A stretch of 64,000 nucleotides of DNA from Verrucomicrobiales bacterium (GTDB taxonomy: Bacteria; Verrucomicrobiota; Verrucomicrobiia; Verrucomicrobiales; V1-33), in the NCBI GenBank assembly GCA_028293125.1, contig JAQGPJ010000102.1, positions 29,073 through 93,072 on the forward strand, read 5' to 3'. Below are positions 33,257 to 42,703 of this stretch, in pieces. Positions within the stretch are counted from its first letter, which is position 1; the number at the start of each line of letters is the position of its first letter. Under the pieces are notes generated by a model. It did no database searches. It was not told where the DNA came from and saw only the letters and a list, made by a program, of their open reading frames with translations. A program made the position numbers and the translations under genes.

Positions 33257-34009
33257 ATGACACGCCCCTCCTTTATCCGCCTCATGCTGCTGCTGCTGTC
33301 AGGTCTGGCGGCCGCAGTCCCGCTGACAGCACAGGCCCAGGTTTCGAAGCGCGACTATGCGCGGGAGGAGTATTTGATTCTCAGCGGCGGCCCCTCCCTG
33401 CGAACCTGGGAGGACTACCGTCTGGCCGCGGACCGGCATGACCGTTACTGGGGCAATTTCATCCGCTCCGCCCGCATCCGCATTGATCAGCTGCGCCGCA
33501 TCCATGGGGACGCCATGCAGATCACCTGGATGGTTTACCGCCCGGGCTATGAAAGCCGTCAGCGGGAGGACACCGTGAGGAGGCCGGAATACTCCTGCAC
33601 TACGGCGGAAATCGCCCAGTTGGCCTCCGAACGGAAAGTGAAACTGGTGTGGTTCAGCACCAAGGACGCGGTCATCAACTATCTCAACAACCGCGGCGGG
33701 CGGAAGCTGAGCGGCTTCGAGTTCTACGGCCACTCCAACAAGTACTGCTTTCTCTTTGATTACAGCAATGACATCCTCGGCGCCTCCACCTGCTACCTGC
33801 ACTGCCTGGATCTGAAACGGCTGCACCGCGGCCTTTTCACCCGCGACGCCACCGTGCAGAGCTACGGCTGTCACACCGGCGAATACATGAGCGGTGTCTG
33901 GAAAAAATACACCGGCCACCCCATGATCGGAGCCTGCGGCAAAACCGACTTCTCCGCCATTAAGGACAATGTCACCCTGCCAGTCGTGAATGGCCGCTGG
34001 TCACAGTAA
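33257..34009 (+). CDS. Secreted protein with a possible clan-CD-like His/Cys dyad
   Basis: 250 residues from the ATG at 33257; a signal peptide (FIRLMLLLLSGLAAAVPLTA, cut near QAQ) follows. The mature protein has FEFYGHSNKY and, about 45 residues on, VQSYGCHTGEY. A His after a hydrophobic strand and a Cys followed by x-Thr-Gly recalls the catalytic dyad layout of caspase-, CHAT- and gingipain-like peptidases (strand-H-G/S, then strand-C-x-T/S-G). Extra Cys residues (TCYLHC) may form disulfides. The assignment is inference: the overall fold is not proven, and a structural or non-enzymatic role is possible. Confidence 0.6.
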   Translation: MTRPSFIRLMLLLLSGLAAAVPLTAQAQVSKRDYAREEYLILSGGPSLRTWEDYRLAADRHDRYWGNFIRSARIRIDQLRRIHGDAMQITWMVYRPGYESRQREDTVRRPEYSCTTAEIAQLASERKVKLVWFSTKDAVINYLNNRGGRKLSGFEFYGHSNKYCFLFDYSNDILGASTCYLHCLDLKRLHRGLFTRDATVQSYGCHTGEYMSGVWKKYTGHPMIGACGKTDFSAIKDNVTLPVVNGRWSQ

Positions 34010-34082
34010 CGGGAGGCGGTTTCCACCAAGGGAAGCCGCCTTTTCTCTCTTCAGACTTCAAATCCGCACCAAGGGCATGCGC

Positions 34083-34121
34083 AGACAAAAAAGCCCCCGG
34101 AAAATTCGTATTTCCCGGGGG
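34083..34121 (-). terminator. Intrinsic terminator of the secreted PEP-CTERM gene
   Basis: CCCCCGG at 34094-34100 pairs with CCGGGGG at 34115-34121; on the minus strand the stem is followed by CTTTTTTGTCT. It lies about 75 bases after the stop at 34197. Confidence 0.85.
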
Positions 34122-34196
34122 ATGTGCTGTTGGAGAACAGAATTGGAAATCCGCAGGCGGTAATTGCTCCCGGCACCAGCGGATGCGGACCGACGG

Positions 34197-35057
34197 TCAG
34201 GCGCGTCTTTTCCGTCGGAGGGACACGGCCGCGAATCCCACCAGGGTGAGAAGCGCACCGCTGGCTTCCGGCACCGGGGCGCCGACTTGGAAATTATCCG
34301 TCCAAGTGCGGTCTTCGCCTGCGGCCAGTCCGGCACCGGCACCCACGAAGGCGTTTGAGAAGTTGGCGTAAATGCCGCCCGCGAAGGTGTTCAGGTCCAC
34401 CACCCCCACCGAGGATTGATTGACGTAAAGCTCCAGACGCTTGCCGTCCATGTCATAATGCACCGCGTAATTGTACCACTGCCCGGCAGTGATGCCGGTG
34501 TTGATTCCCGGGATGGCGGTGTCGGTGGCACCATTGAAAAGCGAGGCCCCGCCCCCGGTTCCGCGGAAGAAAACGGAAAGGGAATTGCTGCCGAAAATGC
34601 CGATGGAGGCTCCGGAACTGATATCAATGCGGTCGCCGACCTGCACGGCATCCACTTGGACGACATAACTGCCACGCAGACCGTAGGGAAGACCATAGTC
34701 CACCCCCCCGCCCGTCTGGGTGATGCCTAGAATACTGCCGGCTCCGCTGCCGCCAGGATATTTGGGGGTGCCATCAACCAGACCGGCACCATCGGAGGCA
34801 AAGCTGAAAGCGCCGACCGGCCCGAAACTGATGGAGGGTTTGCCGTAGGTGTTCTCCACGACATAAGCCGGGGCCGGCTGGGCGGCTGGCGTGCTCGGGC
34901 GGTCAGGCCTGCCGCCCTGTTCGGTCTGGGTGAAGGTGTCGCTGTAGTCCAGAATGCTGATCAGGGAGGATGATCCCACGCTCACGCCGGCTCCGTAAAG
35001 AGGAGCCGTCGAGATCAACAGCACAGGGAGAAGATGTAAAACAGTCGCAATACGCAT
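34197..35057 (-). CDS. Secreted protein with PEP-CTERM-like sorting signal
   Basis: 286 residues from the ATG at 35057 (MRIATVLHLLPVLLIS, a signal peptide); upstream codons to 35114 are less likely. The body has a lectin/LamG-like pattern: FASDGAGLVDG, GSYVVQVDAVQVGDRID, AGQWYNYAVHYDMDGKRLELYVNQ and TWTDNFQVG. The end is a sorting signal of the PEP-CTERM type: PVPEASG, a hydrophobic helix and the RRKRRA tail. It is expected to be exported and processed at the surface by an exosortase. It is the second such protein in the window. Confidence 0.85.
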   Translation of the reverse strand: MRIATVLHLLPVLLISTAPLYGAGVSVGSSSLISILDYSDTFTQTEQGGRPDRPSTPAAQPAPAYVVENTYGKPSISFGPVGAFSFASDGAGLVDGTPKYPGGSGAGSILGITQTGGGVDYGLPYGLRGSYVVQVDAVQVGDRIDISSGASIGIFGSNSLSVFFRGTGGGASLFNGATDTAIPGINTGITAGQWYNYAVHYDMDGKRLELYVNQSSVGVVDLNTFAGGIYANFSNAFVGAGAGLAAGEDRTWTDNFQVGAPVPEASGALLTLVGFAAVSLRRKRRA

Positions 35058-35416
35058 AGGAAAAACAGGTGAAGGTGGGGAGGAAGGGAAATAACCGAAG
35101 CAGAAATGGAACAATTAAACTTTGATCATTTCCACGGAATTTTCATTATTGCCGGAAGGTTCCCGTTATCAAGATGAATCTCCCCACGTCCGGGGACAAC
35201 TCATTGCCCTGCTTCAGTTTTCATGGGAACAGTACGCCGCCGGGGGTGGTGGCTGTGCGGTGCCAGTTGTTCCCGGTCCTGGTCCTGTTCTTTTGTCAGC
35301 ACCCTCCTGGAACGCGGTGCCGTACGGAAACCAACGAAAAACCCGGCTGGACTGAGGCCCAACCGGGTTTTCCTTTTCAGATTTCCCTCCCACAGACAGG
35401 AGAGGAAAGTGTTGTT
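35058..35416. other. Intergenic region upstream of the PEP-CTERM gene
   Basis: About 360 bases, A+T-rich around 35105-35165, probably the promoter of the minus-strand gene starting at 35057. It also holds the terminator at 35338-35371 of the large secreted protein. No gene seen. Confidence 0.4.
35338..35371 (-). terminator. Intrinsic terminator of the 994-residue secreted protein gene
   Basis: AAAACCCGG at 35338-35346 pairs with CCGGGTTTT at 35363-35371; on the minus strand it ends in GGGTTTTTCG, 45 bases after the stop. Confidence 0.8.
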
Positions 35417-38401
35417 TCACTTCACCACGCGGTAGTAGGACCGGGGATCGGTGCCGCGCGGAATGGTGAAGGTGACCACACCGGCGGTCACAACAGGAGC
35501 ATCGGCAAGCACCGTCCAAGTCTGCAGATTGGCACTGCGGGCCAACCGGTAATTGCCATTGGGATCGGAGGGTTTGAATCCGATGACGAGGTTGGCGCCG
35601 CTGATGGTGATGCTGCTGATGGTGTCAGTAGGGGTGGTTCCGCCGCCGGGAGGAGTGCCCAGGGCAAGACCCATGGCGGGAACGTCCAGGGTGCCCGCGC
35701 CGTTTTTGGCGAGCAGGGGCTGCACCGGCGAGCCGGCCTCCACTCCGCTGGCGGAGAGGAAGGCTCCGCCGCCGCGCTCAAACATGCCCACCTCCATGTC
35801 ATAGGTTCCGGCGGCCAGGGTGATCAGCGCCACCGTGTTGCTGGCCCCGGTCAGGGCGTCGCAGATCACCTGATCGGGCGGATCTGCAATAATGCTGGCA
35901 CCGGTGGCGTTGACGGTGATCTCAGTGAAGGTCTGGCCGGCGATTTTCATGTAGGCCCCGTCATCGCTGTTGAAGCCAATTTGGTAAGTCCCGGCTTTGG
36001 GAACCACCAGCTTGGCAGTGGCTTTCATGGCGAAGTCATCCTGATCCCCCGCGGCATTTTTCGGGAAGGGCAGGACTCCCCCGTTGGTGTCGGGGTCGCC
36101 CACATTGAGCACGTCGTAATTGCTGGCCGGACCGGCGGTGGCTTCGAGATCCGCCAAACCCGTATCCCATGCGGTCAGCTGGTCACCGCCCGGATCCGAG
36201 GACACCACGGACCAGCCGGAGGCATCCACGCCCAGTTTGGCATAGGAGCCGGACGGGATGGTTTGCCCCACAAGAAGGAAAAGCGCATCGGCATCATTCA
36301 CAAAAGCGCCCTTGGCCACATAGAGTTCGCCATGGTCGCCGCCGGCGCGCTCCCACCAGAAGAACTCCATCCGGTAGGTTCCCGCCTTCAGATGATAGAC
36401 GCCGCGCGTGTTGCTGTCGCCGGTGTTGGCCGGATGGACGACGGCTTCCGGATCTCCCGGGTCCAGCTGGCCGTTGCCGCTGGCGGAGACGGCGGTGCCG
36501 CCGCGGATCCGCATGGCGAATCCATCATCGGAATGCACGCCGAAGGTGTAGTCATCCTCCTCGGTAATATTCAGATAAGCCACGGAGAGCATGACAAAGT
36601 CGTCAGTGCAGCAACCAAGATCCACAGCCTCCTGGGCATAGGGGAGGGGGTCACCGAAAATGCCGCCGTTACCGTGATTGAGGACATCGCTGGTGACGTC
36701 CACATACTGTCCCGTGAAGTCAGGCGTGCCGACAGCCGCGATCTGGGCGAGCACGGACGGAATGGAGTCGAGGACGCCGGCATCGAAGATGTAACGGGTG
36801 GACCAGAGGCCGGGCTTGGGCTCCGCGGTGGCGAGGTCAGCCTCAGGGAACCATGGCACCGGAATTTTGAATTCACCCGTGAACTTGAGCGCATTGCCAA
36901 AATTGTCCGCGCCCGCGAGTTCGTAGGTGTGGGTGGAGTCCGGCTCCGGTCTGGCTGGGAAAGTGTAAGTGTAGGTGGTGACTTTCAGCACTTTCTGCAC
37001 GGCCGGCGTGACGACCGCATCGTCGATTTTGAGCACCATGGTGGCGGCGTTGACGCTGGTGTCGCTGCCGTCCGTAACATCCAGAGTCAGCGTGCTGCGG
37101 CCCGCCTTGCGCTTGCTGAGTATAGGTTTGCCCTGCCCGCCGATGTCGCCGAAGTATTCGATTTCCGCCAGCTGATGCAGCGGCCCCGGAGTGACGCTGA
37201 CCTCATAGCGGAGATACAGGTAAGGCGGGGCGGGAACGGGCAGGGTGATTTTGGCAACCTGATCCGTGGCCGTCCAGATGGAGGTGGGAGCATCCTGAAC
37301 AAAGATCGGGGTGTAGGTGACGCCGTCGTTGGATCCGGCGATCTGCCAAGTGGTGGGCTCGCGGTCGCGGGCGTCATTGCCAGAGGTGATGGTGAAGTAT
37401 TTCAGAACCACCGGCGACCGGAATTTCACGTCCACCCGGTGCGGGGCGGCCGGGGTGGGGTCATCGCAGCACCATTTGTCGGTTCCACCCCCGACTCTGT
37501 TGTCGAAGATGTTGAAGGCGAGTTCCGCACCGTCGAAGCCAGGTTTATTGTTGGAGGTGATGGACTCCCAGTTCCAGGAGAGATCGGTGGGGCCGGCCAC
37601 TTCGTCCCCGTTGTTGTCGGGATCCGTCAGGTCGCTCCCGATCAGGGCGGCGGTGCCGGTCCCAATCAGTTCGATTTTCGGAACACCCAGTCCGAATTCC
37701 CCGAAATATTCAATCTCTCCGACCTGATACAGCGTGCCGGAGGTGCGGGTGCATTCAAACCGGATGAAGGTGTAGGGCTTGGCCGGATTGGTCAGCGTGT
37801 ACTTGTTGACCTGATGCCGGACATCCCCCCACTGCGACTCATCGCTGTCATGCACAAAAATGGGCTCAAACGTCTCTCCATCGTTCGATCCCTGGATCTG
37901 CCAGGTCAGCGGATCCCGGTCCGGGCTGTCATTCGCGGAGCTGACCGTAAAGTGCGTCAGCCGCACCGGTTCGAAGAACTCCACGGTGATGTTTTTGGGT
38001 GCCTCTTCGGTGGCGTCATCGCAGCACCACTTGCCGTTGCCGCCCGCGAGCTGGTTGTCGAAGACGTTGTAGGAGAACTCCCCGCCCTCAAAACCGGGCT
38101 CGTTGTTGGAGGTGATGGACTTCCAGTTCCACGAGGGATCCTCGGGCCCGGCCACCTCATCTCCATCGTTTTCAGGATCCGTGAGATCCCCGCCAATGAG
38201 AGATCCGGTTTCGGTGCCCAGCACCTCCATGGTGGCTCCGTTTTCCAGAGTGGCAGGCTGTGCCAAGGCCGAAGGCTGCGGCAGCACTACGCAGGACAGG
38301 GCCGCCATGGCTATCCACCACAGAAATATGCGGGGGTGGGTTGGATGCGGGCTCCTCCAAAGCCAGGAACCGGCTGACCGTGATTTGAGTTTCAGTTTCA
38401 T
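35417..38401 (-). CDS. Large secreted protein with tandem discoidin-like and PA14-like repeats
   Basis: 994 residues. A long leader with a signal peptide (about 27-48, ending ALAQP) precedes two closely similar repeats of about 185 residues. Each contains GTxTGxLIGxDLTDP, the SWNWxSITSNN block, a DNxxxGGxxKWCCDD motif, TWQIxGSNDG and EIEYFG, resembling F5/8-type C (discoidin) domains. An Ig-like section follows, then two regions with DYTFGVHSDDGFAMRI and TYQIGFNSDDGAYMKI, the PA14-like signature. The C-terminus (NYRLARSANLQTWTV, DPRSYYRVVK) is a common ending of Verrucomicrobia surface proteins, from memory. Probably binds glycans outside the cell. Confidence 0.85.
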   Translation of the reverse strand: MKLKLKSRSAGSWLWRSPHPTHPRIFLWWIAMAALSCVVLPQPSALAQPATLENGATMEVLGTETGSLIGGDLTDPENDGDEVAGPEDPSWNWKSITSNNEPGFEGGEFSYNVFDNQLAGGNGKWCCDDATEEAPKNITVEFFEPVRLTHFTVSSANDSPDRDPLTWQIQGSNDGETFEPIFVHDSDESQWGDVRHQVNKYTLTNPAKPYTFIRFECTRTSGTLYQVGEIEYFGEFGLGVPKIELIGTGTAALIGSDLTDPDNNGDEVAGPTDLSWNWESITSNNKPGFDGAELAFNIFDNRVGGGTDKWCCDDPTPAAPHRVDVKFRSPVVLKYFTITSGNDARDREPTTWQIAGSNDGVTYTPIFVQDAPTSIWTATDQVAKITLPVPAPPYLYLRYEVSVTPGPLHQLAEIEYFGDIGGQGKPILSKRKAGRSTLTLDVTDGSDTSVNAATMVLKIDDAVVTPAVQKVLKVTTYTYTFPARPEPDSTHTYELAGADNFGNALKFTGEFKIPVPWFPEADLATAEPKPGLWSTRYIFDAGVLDSIPSVLAQIAAVGTPDFTGQYVDVTSDVLNHGNGGIFGDPLPYAQEAVDLGCCTDDFVMLSVAYLNITEEDDYTFGVHSDDGFAMRIRGGTAVSASGNGQLDPGDPEAVVHPANTGDSNTRGVYHLKAGTYRMEFFWWERAGGDHGELYVAKGAFVNDADALFLLVGQTIPSGSYAKLGVDASGWSVVSSDPGGDQLTAWDTGLADLEATAGPASNYDVLNVGDPDTNGGVLPFPKNAAGDQDDFAMKATAKLVVPKAGTYQIGFNSDDGAYMKIAGQTFTEITVNATGASIIADPPDQVICDALTGASNTVALITLAAGTYDMEVGMFERGGGAFLSASGVEAGSPVQPLLAKNGAGTLDVPAMGLALGTPPGGGTTPTDTISSITISGANLVIGFKPSDPNGNYRLARSANLQTWTVLADAPVVTAGVVTFTIPRGTDPRSYYRVVK

Positions 38402-39207
38402 ATCGGCGGATTGAGTCAGTTTTTGAATCTGAAATGAGGGAGACGCCTCTCCGGAGCATTGGGTCCATGCGGATGAACCAAGGCTGATTAATGCTCACTT
38501 CATTTTGTATTAATCAATCCCTCATAAATGAAATTTTGAGTTTTTTGTCAAATTTTTAATCCGCAAAAACAGAAAATTTTGGATTGCTGGTTTTTGAAAA
38601 ATTTTGACCGGAATCCGTAATGTATTCCAAAACCCATGCTGTGGCCGCGGCATGCAGTGCGATGCCGGTGCGGCAGACGCCTTCCGCGGAAACCGCAGGC
38701 AAACCTCCTCCTGCTTGAAAAAAGCGGATAAGGACAACTGGCATATGCCGGATAAACTTCCGTGCCTGCACCCCGGCAGTGTTGACAGAATTCCAAAGAA
38801 ATATGGAGAGAATCACAGGCCGGCAAATTCCCCGGAAGAAAAAGAGAAGGAAAAAACACCTGCCGCTTCCACCACGCACTTATCCGGAGAACCGCCGCAC
38901 CAGACCACCACGGCTTCTGAAAAAACCATGATGACCAATCATGGCGTTCCGCCGGCGCTTATTTCACCATGGCTAAAACAAGCCGCATCCGGGCCCGCGA
39001 ACCTGCTCTGCGCCGTCCCGGTTGATTCCCGGTTTAATAACCAGGACGGAGCTTTTACTGTCACCGCCGTTTGCCTGGCGGTGACAATTCCAGCGTTCTG
39101 TTTACGGAGTTCTGTGTTCAAAAGAACGCCCTTGCATTATCCTGATAATACACTGAATGTCTTTTTCAGCAAATTACTTTGTTGCTGATTATGGATTCAA
39201 TAAAATT
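38402..39207. other. Long intergenic region, A+T-rich at its left end
   Basis: About 800 bases without a convincing gene. The stretch 38480-38600 is markedly A+T-rich, a likely promoter region for the large minus-strand gene. A 10-bp inverted repeat lies at 39059-39086. Plus-strand open frames of up to 195 codons show no family features. Confidence 0.4.
39059..39086. repeat. Inverted repeat (10-bp stem)
   Basis: TGTCACCGCC and GGCGGTGACA flank the 8-base loop GTTTGCCT. No T tract follows and no gene ends just before it, so its role is unknown. Confidence 0.5.
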
Positions 39208-39534
39208 ATGACAGTCCGCCGTCAATTGGATGGTCATTTCGATTTTCCCGCTTTGGAGCTTGCCGATGCTGTCAGGGCCATTCTTTCCCGGAATCCTTCT
39301 TACCACTCCATGGCTGAGGACGGCCCGGGGAAAGTTTTCACGAGCCTGATCAGACCGCACCGGTGGTTGCCGGGCACATGGATCACCATCAGCCTCGAAC
39401 CTTACGACGCAGGCACAAAAGTCTTATTTAAAACAACCTCCCAATGGTTTGTTTTCTGGGATGTTTTGAATACCTGCAACCAGCATATCTGGAGAGCTCT
39501 GAGGGAGTTGAGACAGGAGGTCAGGCAAAAATAG
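39208..39534 (+). CDS. Hypothetical protein, about 108 residues
   Basis: Started at ATG 39208 (MTVRRQLDGHFDFP); a start at 39157 is also open. No family recognised. The sequence alternates short strands (KVFTSLIRPHRWLPGTWITI, GTKVLFKTTSQW) and a C-terminal helix (NQHIWRALRELRQEV), giving an alpha+beta impression similar to small DUF1499-like or polyketide-cyclase-like domains, but this is only an impression. No signal peptide. Base composition is less G+C-rich than the neighbours. No Shine-Dalgarno is visible. Confidence 0.5.
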   Translation: MTVRRQLDGHFDFPALELADAVRAILSRNPSYHSMAEDGPGKVFTSLIRPHRWLPGTWITISLEPYDAGTKVLFKTTSQWFVFWDVLNTCNQHIWRALRELRQEVRQK

Positions 39535-39704
39535 CCGGCACGGCATCCGTTTCCCAGGCAGTGCGTGCGGTTGGTGACGGCTTTTGCAGGCAGGCGCGGA
39601 TGAGCCTCAAGCGGAGTAATGTGTTCGGAACCGCCCTGTCCAGAGGGAAATCAGACTCCACCCGTATTTTCGAACCCGTCCCGCCCCACCAACCCATTTC
39701 CCTT

Positions 39705-40016
39705 ATGCCCGACCAACAATTCAAACAGGAATTCCATTTGACAGAGGATGGATGGATTTCGGGGAACACTTGGCTCCGGAAAGCTTTGGAGCAGCCTTTG
39801 ATCAAACGGCCCATTGATGCCGTGCAGACTTGGATCAGAACGGAAAAAGCTTCCCTTGAGGCCACGGGTCCCGTCATTGACACAGCCTGCGTCTGGTCCA
39901 GTCAGGATTTTCCACCGGCAGCCATTGCCGCCCTGCATCTGTTGTTCCCGCCCGGCGGCCTGAACTGGACCGAAAAAATTCCTGCCACGCCAACCCGGAC
40001 TTTCTCCTTGGGCTGA
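39705..40016 (+). CDS. Hypothetical protein, about 103 residues
   Basis: The ATG at 39705 (MPDQQFKQEFHLTEDGWISG) is preferred because the upstream open frame to 39444 overlaps the previous gene and has no features. The protein is soluble, with several Trp residues (GNTWLRKAL, VQTWIRTEK) and a middle LEATGPVIDTACVWSSQDF segment. No family, signal peptide or membrane segment. It is followed after about 90 bases by the dehydrogenase on the same strand. Confidence 0.45.
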   Translation: MPDQQFKQEFHLTEDGWISGNTWLRKALEQPLIKRPIDAVQTWIRTEKASLEATGPVIDTACVWSSQDFPPAAIAALHLLFPPGGLNWTEKIPATPTRTFSLG

Positions 40017-40109
40017 CTTTGCGGGCTGCCCCTCTTTTCGCTTTTGCAATAAATACAATCCGTCCTGCGGCTTATCCCGTATCCCCGGCACCCGCTTTTT
40101 AAAGTGCTT

Positions 40110-40868
40110 ATGCCCTCAACCACCACCGGCTCCCCATTCTCCGGCTCTCTCAAGGGAAAACGCGCCATTATCTGTGGCGGAACCACCGGCGTCGGCCGGG
40201 CCACGGCTAAACTCCTGGCGGCCAATGGCTGCCGGGTTTTTATCTGCGGACGCAACAAAGTCCATCTCGAGGATGCTCTCAGGGAAATCCACGAGGAAGG
40301 CGGGGATGCCGGCGGCATATCCGTCGATGTCGGCACCATCATCGGAATTGAGCGTTTTTTTGCGGCGGCGGATGTTTTTCTGGGCGGATTGGACATCGCA
40401 GTCCTGAACGCCGGCGTGGCCTCCAAGGGAGAGCTGACGGACATGAGCCATGAGGAGTGCCATCATGTCGTGGCAGTCAATCTGCTGTCCTGCATCTCCG
40501 GCAGTCTGGAGGCCATGAGAAGGATGAAAGGGACCGGCGGGCATGTGGTCATGACGGGGTCCATGAGCGCCGATGTTTTTGACACGCGGGCCTCGGTTTA
40601 TGTGGCCACCAAGGCGGGCATCCGCGGCTTCGCCTCCTCCCTGCGCAAGGAGGCCAATCCTCTGGGAATCAAAGTCAGCCTCATTGAGCCGGGCACCGTA
40701 TCCAGTGACATGGTGGATGAAACCCCGGAGGAGCAGAATCGGATGGTGGAGGAGATGCGGATGTTGAAAGCGGAGGATGTCGCCCAGGCGATCGTGTTTA
40801 TGCTGATGCAACCCCGCTGGTGCGACATTATCAAGCTGCAGCTCCGCCCCCATCTTCAGCTGATCTGA
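40110..40868 (+). CDS. Short-chain dehydrogenase/reductase
   Basis: 252 residues from ATG 40110 (a GTG two codons upstream is possible). The cofactor loop is GGTTGVGRA, with LNAGVASKG in place of NNAG. The active site is Ser in TGSMSADVF and Tyr-X3-Lys in YVATKAG. PGTVSSDMVDETP is the usual substrate-loop region. The C-terminal WCDIIKLQLRPHLQL is the ending of the YdfG-like SDR group. Substrate unknown; a Gfo/Idh/MocA oxidoreductase follows on the same strand. Confidence 0.9.
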   Translation: MPSTTTGSPFSGSLKGKRAIICGGTTGVGRATAKLLAANGCRVFICGRNKVHLEDALREIHEEGGDAGGISVDVGTIIGIERFFAAADVFLGGLDIAVLNAGVASKGELTDMSHEECHHVVAVNLLSCISGSLEAMRRMKGTGGHVVMTGSMSADVFDTRASVYVATKAGIRGFASSLRKEANPLGIKVSLIEPGTVSSDMVDETPEEQNRMVEEMRMLKAEDVAQAIVFMLMQPRWCDIIKLQLRPHLQLI

Positions 40869-40948
40869 TGCGGCGCCACAGGCGAAACCGTTCTGCCACC
40901 GCTTGTCCTTAGCCCTTCACTGCAGTATCAAAATCCCTTTCCTTGTTT

Positions 40949-42079
40949 ATGAAAAAACCTCTGCGTTATGGTCTGATCGGATGCGGCGGATTTGGCCGGT
41001 TCTGCCTGGGGGAATACCAGCGGATGCCGGAACTGACCTGTGTCGCAGTCACCGATAACGACGAGGCGCTGGCCCGGAAAACGGCGGATGAGCATCATCT
41101 GGCTTTCTGTCCCTCGGTGGAGGCCATGCTGAAACGCGGGGACATTGATCTGGTGCATCTGGCGACTCCGCCCTTCACGCATATGAACCTGGCGCTGGCG
41201 GCGTTGGAGGCCGGCAAGCATGTGCTGTGCGAGAAGCCACTGGCGTTGAACGTCATGGACGCGGAGCGCATGGTGCGGAAAGCGCAGGAAAGGAACCGCC
41301 TTCTGACTGTGAATCTGATCATGCGCCACAACCCGCTTTGCCAGGCCGTGAAAGCGATCGTCAACAGCCAAGTCCTAGGCGCGCCGCTGTATGCCACCTT
41401 GGTGAACGCGGCGCAGGACGAAAACCTGCCACCCGCCCACTGGTTTTGGGACCCGGCAAAAAGCGGAGGCATTTTTATTGAGCACGGCGTTCACTTCTTC
41501 GACCTGTTCGAATGGTGGTTCGGCGCGGGCACCCTCCTTTCGGCTCAGGAAATCCGCCGCCCAGGCACAGGGATCGTGGATCAGGTGCATTGCGCGGTCC
41601 AGTACGGCGCTATGACTCTGGGCACTTTCTATCACGGGTTTCATCAGATGCGCAGCCGTGATGAGCAGAGCTGGCGCATCATTTTTGAGCTGGGCACTCT
41701 GACCATGAGCGAATGGGTGCCGACCTGCATGGAACTGGATGTGACGCTTTCCAATGAGGGAATGGAGACGATACGGAAGATTCTTCCCGATTCGGAGGTC
41801 CGGGTCACGGATCTGTATTTCGGCAATGATCAGCATCCCTCCAGCCGTCATCGGAACCGCAGCGTGGATCTGCGTGCGGTGGTCTCCGCAGGGGCCGGTC
41901 TCGAGAAGAAGGCTCTTTACGGCCGGATGGTCCGGGATCTGATGAGGGATCAGATTTCCGCCATTGGAAACCCAGGCCGCCAGCGGATGATAACTGAGGC
42001 CAACGGAGTGTCTTCCCTCGCCTGGGCCGAAGCCGCCCATCAAATGGCCGGGCAGCGTCCACTGTCCCCGGTTCCCTGA
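40949..42079 (+). CDS. Gfo/Idh/MocA family oxidoreductase
   Basis: 376 residues from ATG 40949. The N-terminal Rossmann domain begins YGLIGCGGFGRF and carries the family motif CEKPLALN (EKP with the catalytic Lys). The C-terminal domain has GGIFIEHGVHFFDLFEWWFG, with the H-x-x-D pair expected in the active site. Such enzymes oxidise or reduce sugars, inositols or their derivatives with NAD(P). It lies 80 bases after an SDR on the same strand, perhaps in one sugar-conversion operon; the substrate is not known. Confidence 0.93.
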   Translation: MKKPLRYGLIGCGGFGRFCLGEYQRMPELTCVAVTDNDEALARKTADEHHLAFCPSVEAMLKRGDIDLVHLATPPFTHMNLALAALEAGKHVLCEKPLALNVMDAERMVRKAQERNRLLTVNLIMRHNPLCQAVKAIVNSQVLGAPLYATLVNAAQDENLPPAHWFWDPAKSGGIFIEHGVHFFDLFEWWFGAGTLLSAQEIRRPGTGIVDQVHCAVQYGAMTLGTFYHGFHQMRSRDEQSWRIIFELGTLTMSEWVPTCMELDVTLSNEGMETIRKILPDSEVRVTDLYFGNDQHPSSRHRNRSVDLRAVVSAGAGLEKKALYGRMVRDLMRDQISAIGNPGRQRMITEANGVSSLAWAEAAHQMAGQRPLSPVP

Positions 42080-42514
42080 CGGAGAAGTTCCGGATTCATC
42101 AATGGATTACATTGAATATTCCGGCGATCCTGTCTATAAGGCTGTCATTCCTGAGCCCATTGCGGAGAAATGGCTGAGAACGACTGGCAAAAGAATAGCT
42201 TTTTGGAGGCAGGCCTTGGATATTCCTTGCCTGCGGAACTGCGAAATGACCCTGCTTACCGGCATGAGGCCGGATCATTTCTTGAATGGATCATACGCAG
42301 CAATGACTCATTGGATTTTTTCAAATTTGAATCTGCTGAAATCACTTACATTTTTTACAATCAATCATAAAAAATTTAAACCTATTTAACAATTTAAAAT
42401 TTGAAAATAAAATATATCAAATTGATTTTTATTTTTAGAAATTAACAAACCGAATGTTGTGTTTTTCATATTATTAAACACCGCAAACCACACGTCAGAA
42501 AAGAGGACGCCGTA
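42080..42514. other. A+T-rich region with two overlapping open frames
   Basis: Frames at 42102-42389 and 42170-42370 overlap in different phases; together they could be one frameshifted small gene, but neither has a recognised family. From 42340 to 42480 the sequence is extremely A+T-rich compared with the rest of the window, marking a regulatory region or recently acquired DNA. Confidence 0.4.
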
Positions 42515-42703
42515 ATGATTGCCATCCGTACCGCCATTGGAGCCGGCGCGGAGGTTGAACTTTCGGGGCAGGCAAGTGACATTCCTGGCGAGGGCTGGTG
42601 GTCGGTGTTCGTTCCTCACCGCATTCCTGACATGGATCCTGGCGGAGTGCTGGTCCGGGTGCACAAGCAAACCGGGGAAGCGGAGATTGAGATGAGTCTG
42701 TGA
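42515..42703 (+). CDS. Small hypothetical protein, 62 residues
   Basis: The ATG at 42515 is preceded by AGAGGA at the right distance (8 bases). The short protein MIAIRTAIGAGAEVELSG, then PGEGWWSVFVPHRIPDMDPGG and VLVRVHKQTGEAEIEM, alternates strand-like segments and has no membrane helix. No family is recognised. It may be cotranscribed with bioB, about 200 bases downstream. Confidence 0.55.
   Translation: MIAIRTAIGAGAEVELSGQASDIPGEGWWSVFVPHRIPDMDPGGVLVRVHKQTGEAEIEMSL

Noticed and set aside
35174..38377. Very long open frame (1067 codons) on the plus strand
   Set aside because: It is antisense to the secreted discoidin-like protein, whose signal peptide and domain repeats are clear; the plus frame has no features.
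38604..39188. Plus-strand frame of 194 codons
   Set aside because: Sequence is of low plausibility (many rare residue clusters), with no recognised motif or ribosome site.
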